Positions 55,412 through 60,725 of a DNA stretch of 60,725 nt are shown piece by piece. The notes beneath the pieces were generated by a model, which was not told the DNA's origin, did no database searches, and saw nothing but the letters and a program-made list of their open reading frames with translations. Numbering within the stretch: the first letter of the stretch is position 1; every line of letters starts with the position of its first letter. The stretch comes from Betaproteobacteria bacterium. GTDB taxonomy: Bacteria; Pseudomonadota; Gammaproteobacteria; Burkholderiales; Burkholderiaceae_C. The DNA lies in NCBI GenBank assembly GCA_009921265.1, contig RFYV01000013.1:1-60725 (forward strand). Reading direction: 5' to 3'. The translations under genes and the position numbers were made by a program.

Positions 55412-56895
55412 GCGATGGCTGATTGGGCTGCGTGCAGCCCCGCGTTTCTTCCAAATACAGAACCTGCCATCAAACCCGACCCGCCCGGATATCCAAAATA
55501 AAACAAGCCTCCCACCATTTCACCCGCAGCATAAAGACCTTCGATTGGTTTATTTGCCGTGTCTAAAACTTGACTGGTCGCGGGTGAAATGGCCAATCCG
55601 CCAAACGTGAATGTGATGCCGCATCCGACTTGATAGGCCTCAAAGGGGCCTTGATCGATCGTCTGCGCCCAATTGGATTTGGGAACGCTCAAACCTTTTG
55701 TGCCTCGTCCATCTTTGACTTGTGGATCAAAGGGCGTTGTTGTATCCACGGCTGCATTAAACGATTTGATTTCATCCAAAAACGATTGAGCATCGACGCC
55801 ATCGAGTTTGCTGGCTAATTCTTCTAATGTGGCAGCAGTGACTTTGGTGACTCGCTTGATTCGGTATTCGTCGCGCAGCAAGGGCACCACTTTGGAGTCA
55901 AAAATTTGCCAAGCAAACTGATCGGGTTGAGATAAAATAATGCGTCCCATTTTGCTGTAGGTTTTGATTCGCATATCCATGCCTTCATCAACAAAACGTC
56001 GACCCGTTGAGTTAATCATGACGCTGTATGGATAACTGAATTTTTGAAACGCATCACCCACGCTCAAATCACCCGTGGGCGGTGCGTGATTGTCCCAACA
56101 AACCGAATGACACCAGGACCAATGGCCTGTTGGCATTGCACCCAAATCCAAGGCCATTCGAATACCGTCGCCGTTGTTAAAACGAGAACCCCGAACTTTA
56201 GCCAACTCCCACCCAGGACCCAAGTATCGAGTACGCCATTCTGTATTGGCCTCGAAACCTCCGCAAGCTAACACCACAGACTTTGCGTGGATTTCTTGAG
56301 TGCCTTGGGGTCCTTGAGTGCGAACGCCAATGATGCGATTACCATCACTGAGCAAATCCATCGCACCTGTTTCATAAAGGATGTTGACGCCACTTTGAAG
56401 CGCTGCTTTTTTTTCTGCTGCAATTAAACCTTCGCCACCACCCCAAGCATCCAAGGTGAGTTCACCTGTAAAAATAAATCGCCCATCGCGTTTAATGGCG
56501 CTTCTTCCCCAAATGGGCGTGAAGCGAACACCTTTACCTCTGAGCCATTTCATGGTGTCATGAGATTGACTGACTAAGACTTCGCATAAATCGGGATCGG
56601 TGCGATAACGCGTCACTTGGTATAAATCGTCAAAGTAGCGTTGAGCTGAATAAGATCCAAAATCTGTTTTTTGAATTTCATCGGTTGTTAAATCGGGAAC
56701 GAGATTGATAATATCTTGTGCATCGTTAAAGATGAATCGAAAAGCGCCAGCTGCGTAGCGCGAATTTCCACCGCTCTCAGATTCGGGTGCTCGCTCCAGC
56801 ACAGTCACTTGTGCGCCTTGTTCTTGCGCAGCGATGGCCGCAGACAATGCGGCATTGCCAGCGCCTACAACAATAACGTCGGTTGAAGTCTTCAT
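55408..56895 (-). CDS. tcuA: FAD-dependent tricarballylate dehydrogenase-like protein
   Basis: A 495-residue flavoprotein of the fumarate reductase/TcuA group. FAD-binding DVIVVGAGNAALSAAIAAQE (residues 6-25), SGGNSRYAAGAFRFIF, and the C-terminal PIEGLYAAGEMVGGLFYFGY with GGSGLMAGSVFGR. TcuA oxidises tricarballylate to cis-aconitate. TcuB is absent, so an alternative electron acceptor would be needed. It is the last gene of the Bug-aroQ-FAD unit, 3 nt after the second flavoprotein. The overall resemblance is good; the true substrate is open. Confidence 0.8.
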   Translation of the reverse strand: MKTSTDVIVVGAGNAALSAAIAAQEQGAQVTVLERAPESESGGNSRYAAGAFRFIFNDAQDIINLVPDLTTDEIQKTDFGSYSAQRYFDDLYQVTRYRTDPDLCEVLVSQSHDTMKWLRGKGVRFTPIWGRSAIKRDGRFIFTGELTLDAWGGGEGLIAAEKKAALQSGVNILYETGAMDLLSDGNRIIGVRTQGPQGTQEIHAKSVVLACGGFEANTEWRTRYLGPGWELAKVRGSRFNNGDGIRMALDLGAMPTGHWSWCHSVCWDNHAPPTGDLSVGDAFQKFSYPYSVMINSTGRRFVDEGMDMRIKTYSKMGRIILSQPDQFAWQIFDSKVVPLLRDEYRIKRVTKVTAATLEELASKLDGVDAQSFLDEIKSFNAAVDTTTPFDPQVKDGRGTKGLSVPKSNWAQTIDQGPFEAYQVGCGITFTFGGLAISPATSQVLDTANKPIEGLYAAGEMVGGLFYFGYPGGSGLMAGSVFGRNAGLHAAQSAIA

Positions 56896-56898
56896 GGA

Positions 56899-58407
56899 TT
56901 AATGGACCGCAGTTTCTTGAAGAACTTGCTGAGCCGCATGACGCCCTGATACAAAAGCCCACGACAAATGATGACCGTGACCATCAAGTAACACACCGCC
57001 TTGGCCAGCTGACCCGCAGGCGTACAAATGAGGAATCGGTTTTTGATTTTTACCGATCACTTGCAATTGTTCATTCACATTCAAGCCGCCTTCTGTGATA
57101 GTGATGTAGCCGCGCACAGGACCGAGCGCATAAAAAGGCCCTTGTTCGATAGGTCCGCAAGCAGGATTTTTTTGATTGTGTTGTCGCAATGTGTTTTGCA
57201 GTTGTGTGAGATCGATATCAATTGTTTTTGCCAGTTGATCAATCGTATCTGCGCGATGAAAAATGTCGGGTCTTGAGTGCTCATAATCTTTGAGATAGGC
57301 ATACGCAATACCAGGGGCCGTCGAAATGAAGTGCGGCCATGCTTGAAATTGTTGCGCTAACTTTTGATCAAAAACAATATAGCCTTTGTTATGCTGATCT
57401 AAGGCTAAATGGCGCGCTGGACTTTTAAAGTCAACGTCAATCAAGGTTCCTGCCATATTGATCAATGCCGCGCCTGCTTTAAAAAGAGCGGGTTCGGGTC
57501 CTAATACAGTGGTCACCATTTTCATCATGAAGGGACGAATGATGGCAGGCGGTAAATACTTCATGGCCCATTGCATCAATTGAGCAATCGTTTTGGTTGG
57601 TGGCAAGCGTGAAAGCCATCCAGCATTTTCTTGCGGAACAAAACGCATGCGAGGAATATAAAAGGCCGCATAGTCGCCGTTGATGATTTGAGCGCCATAT
57701 TTTTCGGCAACCAAAAGACCGTCTCCTGTGTTGATCGACACAACTGGCGCTGCATTGACAACAGCTGGATCAAAAAATCGTTCGCGCATTTCCCGGCTGC
57801 CGCTGAAATCACCACTTGCCAAAATAACAGCGCGCTTGGCATAAATTTTTTGAATGTGTTGATCGCTATTTAAAACTTGAACGCCACAAACCTGACCATC
57901 TTCAAATAAAAGATCGTGTAATTTTGTATTGCATGCGATTTGGACCCCTGCTTTTTTGCAATGTTTAACAAGGTAATACACCATAGCCACACCGCCAGGA
58001 ACGGCATTGTGCATACGCGGTTTTGTATGAGGTGATTCGGCATGCGGGCCCATAAATTCAACACCCAGATCCATCAACCATTGCAATGTGTCAGGGGCTT
58101 TATCAACCAGCAATCGACGCAACTGCATGTTGTCTGCTCTTTTTGCATTGGCGTTAACCAAATCCATATCCGCAAAGTGTTGATCGCAACTGTCTACAAC
58201 GCCTGCTTTTTTTTGATGCGGCGACGAACTGGTTGTGAATGCACCAACTGACCATGCGGTTGCGCCACCGGGTTGCGGCGCTTTCTCAATGATTAACACG
58301 CGCAAACCATGTTGTGCAGCCTCTAAAGCCGATGCCAATCCCGATCCACCCGCACCTACCACGATCACATCAAACACAGATGAGGGATTTTGTTCAGAGG
58401 AATTCAT
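56899..58407 (-). CDS. FAD-dependent dehydrogenase (3-ketosteroid dehydrogenase/fumarate reductase family)
   Basis: A 502-residue flavoprotein. The Rossmann motif DVIVVGAGGSGLASALEAAQ opens it (residues 13-32) and GPVRGYITITEGGLNV with YACGSAGQGGVLLDGHGHHL closes the FAD site. It belongs to the same broad family as its neighbour TcuA but to a different branch. The second one in the operon makes two successive dehydrogenation steps possible. Gap 5 nt after aroQ. Substrate unknown. Confidence 0.8.
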   Translation of the reverse strand: MNSSEQNPSSVFDVIVVGAGGSGLASALEAAQHGLRVLIIEKAPQPGGATAWSVGAFTTSSSPHQKKAGVVDSCDQHFADMDLVNANAKRADNMQLRRLLVDKAPDTLQWLMDLGVEFMGPHAESPHTKPRMHNAVPGGVAMVYYLVKHCKKAGVQIACNTKLHDLLFEDGQVCGVQVLNSDQHIQKIYAKRAVILASGDFSGSREMRERFFDPAVVNAAPVVSINTGDGLLVAEKYGAQIINGDYAAFYIPRMRFVPQENAGWLSRLPPTKTIAQLMQWAMKYLPPAIIRPFMMKMVTTVLGPEPALFKAGAALINMAGTLIDVDFKSPARHLALDQHNKGYIVFDQKLAQQFQAWPHFISTAPGIAYAYLKDYEHSRPDIFHRADTIDQLAKTIDIDLTQLQNTLRQHNQKNPACGPIEQGPFYALGPVRGYITITEGGLNVNEQLQVIGKNQKPIPHLYACGSAGQGGVLLDGHGHHLSWAFVSGRHAAQQVLQETAVH

Positions 58408-58412
58408 ATTTT

Positions 58413-58883
58413 TTAAATCGTTGGAGGATTAATTAAATCAGCAACTGCTTCGATGCCGTATTTGTACACTTGAATGCCAAGCCCACAAATAACGCCTTGT
58501 GCCGCACGACTGAGGTAGGAGGGTGGTCTGAACGAATCGCGTTTGTAAATATTAGTGATGTGAATTTCAATCACAGGAATCGTCACAGCCATGACCGCAT
58601 CGTGCAATGCAAGAGAGGTGCGTGCGTATGCCCCTGCATTGATTACCACTGAGGCATTGGCATGGTGCGCTTCATGAACCCAATCAATTAATACGCCTTC
58701 GTGATTACTTTGTCTGAAATCTAAAATTAAATTTTTGGCTAGGCAGGTTTTTTCACACAACTTTTGTACATCGGCTAATGTTTGCGTGCCATACAACTCA
58801 GGTTCGCGCGTGCCCAATAAATTCAAGTTCGAACCGTTTAAAACAAAAACGGTTCGAGTGAGTGTGCTTGAATCAAAGTTCAT
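58413..58883 (-). CDS. aroQ: 3-dehydroquinate dehydratase, type II
   Basis: A 156-residue type II dehydroquinase converting 3-dehydroquinate to 3-dehydroshikimate. The active-site residues are present: NGSNLNLLGTREPELYG (Arg, Tyr), INAGAYARTSLALHDAV, and EIHITNIYKRDSFR with Glu, His and the closing Arg. The usual INPGAYTHTS is changed to INAGAYARTS. It overlaps the Bug receptor gene by 4 nt and is followed by two flavoprotein genes, so it probably serves catabolism (quinate/shikimate-like acids) rather than the aromatic-amino-acid pathway. Confidence 0.9.
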   Translation of the reverse strand: MNFDSSTLTRTVFVLNGSNLNLLGTREPELYGTQTLADVQKLCEKTCLAKNLILDFRQSNHEGVLIDWVHEAHHANASVVINAGAYARTSLALHDAVMAVTIPVIEIHITNIYKRDSFRPPSYLSRAAQGVICGLGIQVYKYGIEAVADLINPPTI

Positions 58884-59848
58884 TGTGGTTTGATGCCTGC
58901 TTCGGCCACTACTTTTTGAATACGTCTGTAATCGTCTTTGATGAGTGTGCTGAACTCTTCAGGCGTGTTGTAGGAAACAACCAAGCCCATCTCTGTGAGT
59001 GCTTTTTTAACTTCGGGTGCATTCAATGCAATTTTCATTTGATCATTGAGTTTTTTAACAATAGGCGCTGGCGTACCTGCAGGTACCGCAATGCCATACC
59101 AACCCGCAAGTTGAAATCCAGGCAGTGTTTCTCCAATCGTGGGCACCTTAGGAAATTGAGGCACGCGCGTTGGAGAGGTGACACCAATGGCGCGCAAACG
59201 ACCTGAATCCACGTGCTGTCCTAAACCGCCAAACGATTGAACGGTCATCGAGGTTCGACCCGCCATTAAGTCGGGCAATACAGGTGCTTCGCCTTTGTAG
59301 GGAATGTATTCCATCTTAAAACCTGCAGCACTGGCAATCAATACCATGGATAAATGCGCTTGACCACCAACGCCGCCATGTCCACCTGTCAGTACGCCTG
59401 GATTGGCTTTTCCATAAGCGACGAGTTCCGCCACATTTTGCACGGGCAAACTAGGACTCACCACCAACATTGAGTAATACTGAACCATCAATGAAATGGG
59501 TTGCAGATCTTTAAGCGGATCAAAAGGCATTTCTTTGAGCACATGCGGATTGACAGTGATGTTTTGTGTAATGGTGGTGAGTGTGTAGCCATCGGGTGCG
59601 GCACGTGAACCTGCTGCAAAACCAATATTGCCGCCTGCGCCCGCTTTGTTTTCAATCACAACGCGTTGTCCAAGTCCCTTGGATAATTCATTTGCAACGA
59701 TACGGCTGACTAAATCAGATCCACCACCAGGTGCAAAAGGAACAATTAATGTGATGGGCTTGATTGGATAGTCCTGAGCCTGAGTAAGCGTTATGAAAAA
59801 ACACGCAATCAAAGCGAAGGACTTTTTAAAACCATTAACTTGTCTCAT
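58880..59848 (-). CDS. Bug-family tripartite tricarboxylate receptor
   Basis: A 322-residue periplasmic binding protein, signal peptide cleaved near TQAQ (about residue 25). Family marks: YPIKPITLIVPFAPGGGSD, VVIENKAGAGGNIGFAAGSR, DGYTL and PYKGEAPVLPDLMAGR. Such proteins bind carboxylates through bridging waters. No tctA/tctB membrane genes are visible, as is usual for the many orphan Bug receptors of Burkholderiales. It is the first gene of the operon, behind a good promoter. Confidence 0.93.
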   Translation of the reverse strand: MRQVNGFKKSFALIACFFITLTQAQDYPIKPITLIVPFAPGGGSDLVSRIVANELSKGLGQRVVIENKAGAGGNIGFAAGSRAAPDGYTLTTITQNITVNPHVLKEMPFDPLKDLQPISLMVQYYSMLVVSPSLPVQNVAELVAYGKANPGVLTGGHGGVGGQAHLSMVLIASAAGFKMEYIPYKGEAPVLPDLMAGRTSMTVQSFGGLGQHVDSGRLRAIGVTSPTRVPQFPKVPTIGETLPGFQLAGWYGIAVPAGTPAPIVKKLNDQMKIALNAPEVKKALTEMGLVVSYNTPEEFSTLIKDDYRRIQKVVAEAGIKPQ

Positions 59849-59880
59849 TTTCTATACCTTTATTTTGTAACACTCCAAGA

Positions 59881-59909
59881 ACTTTAGCCTGCTTCATTTT
59901 TATCGTCAA
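59881..59909 (-). promoter_or_regulatory. Sigma-70 promoter of the Bug-aroQ operon
   Basis: On the minus strand TTGACG (59909-59904) and TAAAGT (59886-59881) are separated by 17 nt, about 35 nt before the receptor start codon. The spacing is ideal and both hexamers match consensus well. Confidence 0.5.
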
Positions 59910-59970
59910 GGGGTTAATACCTATAAGTGTCTAGTGTGAAAGGCTAATGCAAGTTTGTAAACTCGCTGAC

Positions 59971-60725
59971 ATGGATCAAACACTTCAACAAATTGCTCGC
60001 TACGCGTCAAACTTTACTTTTTCAAATTTATCTTCTGATGTGATTTCGGATGGTAGGAAAAGATTGATCGACGTTGTAGCGTGTGCAGTAGCTGCGTATG
60101 ACAAACAACCATCTGCCATTGCACGCCAAATAGCGATGCAACATGCCGCATTGCCACAGGCGCAGTTAATTGGAACTCATCATTTCTCGAGTGTTGAGAT
60201 GGCAGCATTTGCCAACGGCGTGATGATTCGATATCTTGATGGTGCAGATACGTATCCAGGTGGTGGCGGACATGGCAGTGATTGCTGGGCAGGAATATTG
60301 GCTGTCGCACAATTTAAAAAATCAACACTTCAAGAAATAATCACGGCCATTACTTTGGCTTATGAAGTTTTTTATCGTTTGTTTCAAGCGGGTAATTTTC
60401 GCGAACATGGTTTGGATAATGTCTTGTATGTCACGGTGGGGACAGCAGTGGGCGTGTGTCATTTACTCAAACTCAACGAACAACAGATAGCCCATGCAGT
60501 TTCTATGGCACTTACAGGTCATTTGCCAATGGGCGTGGCGCGTACAGGTGTCTTATCAATGTGGAAGTCGGGTGCGTCGGGAAATGCGGCGCGCAATGGT
60601 GTTTTTTGTGCCATGTTGGCTCAATTGGACTTTGACGCGCCTGCACAACCGTTTGAGGGTGTCAGAGGTTTATTTGAAATCACTAAAAAATTTACTTGGC
60701 CGCTGTTGCCCTCGAAACCCACAGA
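59971..60725 (+). CDS. MmgE/PrpD-family protein, cut by window edge
   Basis: An open frame from ATG 59971 runs past the window end without a stop, giving at least 251 residues. MDQTLQQIARYASNFTF, RKRLIDVVACAVAAYDKQPS, NGVMIRYLDGADTYPGG, GHGSDCWAGILA and AYEVFYRLF match the N-terminal half of MmgE/PrpD enzymes (2-methylcitrate dehydratase and relatives). An in-frame ATG at 59947 is possible; neither has a clear ribosome binding site at proper spacing. Divergent from the Bug operon, it may act on the same acid. Substrate cannot be assigned. Confidence 0.88.
   Translation, partial: MDQTLQQIARYASNFTFSNLSSDVISDGRKRLIDVVACAVAAYDKQPSAIARQIAMQHAALPQAQLIGTHHFSSVEMAAFANGVMIRYLDGADTYPGGGGHGSDCWAGILAVAQFKKSTLQEIITAITLAYEVFYRLFQAGNFREHGLDNVLYVTVGTAVGVCHLLKLNEQQIAHAVSMALTGHLPMGVARTGVLSMWKSGASGNAARNGVFCAMLAQLDFDAPAQPFEGVRGLFEITKKFTWPLLPSKPT

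Noticed and set aside
1-60725. CRISPR arrays, insertion sequences, prophage genes, tRNA or rRNA genes
   Set aside because: Looked for by eye on both strands; no regularly spaced repeats, transposase motifs, tRNA-like arms or rRNA segments were seen.

Overview
The window looks like chromosomal DNA of a Burkholderiales bacterium, probably a compact, moderate-GC, aquatic-type relative of the Comamonadaceae. This is inferred from gene content: minCDE, the neighbourhood queG / tsaE-amiC / mutL-MFS-miaA, a Bug-family solute receptor, an RND pump next to pcm-tolC, and a NagGH-type oxygenase. No 16S rRNA or tRNA is present to confirm it. Genes are tightly packed, with many 4-nt ATGA start/stop overlaps and several convergent genes whose ends overlap.

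Left part (1-11 kb): an eroded stretch holds a decayed hybrid histidine kinase, a 58-bp tract of pure A/T and a winged-helix gene with an in-frame stop. A SET-domain protein and an unusual acyltransferase-like / cysteine-cluster pair follow. Next come a small lipoprotein, minCDE, a two-gene membrane module, an M23 peptidase with a bactofilin, an esterase, an EamA exporter and ogt.

Middle-left (11-24 kb): phosphomannomutase, tolC, pcm and an RND efflux operon whose TetR gene is frameshifted, then msrA and an AEC carrier. A long leftward operon (pdxH, chaC, gloA, thioesterase, dgoA, dgoK, sugar ABC transporter) begins here.

Middle (24-38 kb): a sugar-acid region. The ABC transporter, 2-keto-3-deoxy-galactonate kinase and aldolase, a DenD-like dehydrogenase, an IlvD/Edd-type aldonate dehydratase, a 2-hydroxyacid dehydrogenase and a gluconokinase would together take up and degrade aldonic acids through 2-keto-3-deoxy intermediates. 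The ABC ATPase gene has lost part of its 5' end and its reading frame. rhlE, ettA and a P1-family peptidase follow.

Middle-right (38-50 kb): a multiply broken HTH-response regulator, acyl-CoA ligase, luciferase-like oxidoreductase, MetE-like methyltransferase and thiolase. Then comes a tightly overlapped chain read from mutL through MFS, miaA and rluA to an SDR.

Right (50-60.7 kb): dedA, a salicylate-5-hydroxylase-like oxygenase pair without electron-transfer partners, amiC, tsaE and queG. The window closes with an operon of a Bug receptor, AroQ and two FAD dehydrogenases, divergent from an MmgE/PrpD gene cut by the window edge.

The most striking pattern is that every transcriptional or two-component regulator I can recognise (four loci) is broken, so I see no intact specific regulator in 60 kb although catabolic and efflux operons are present.
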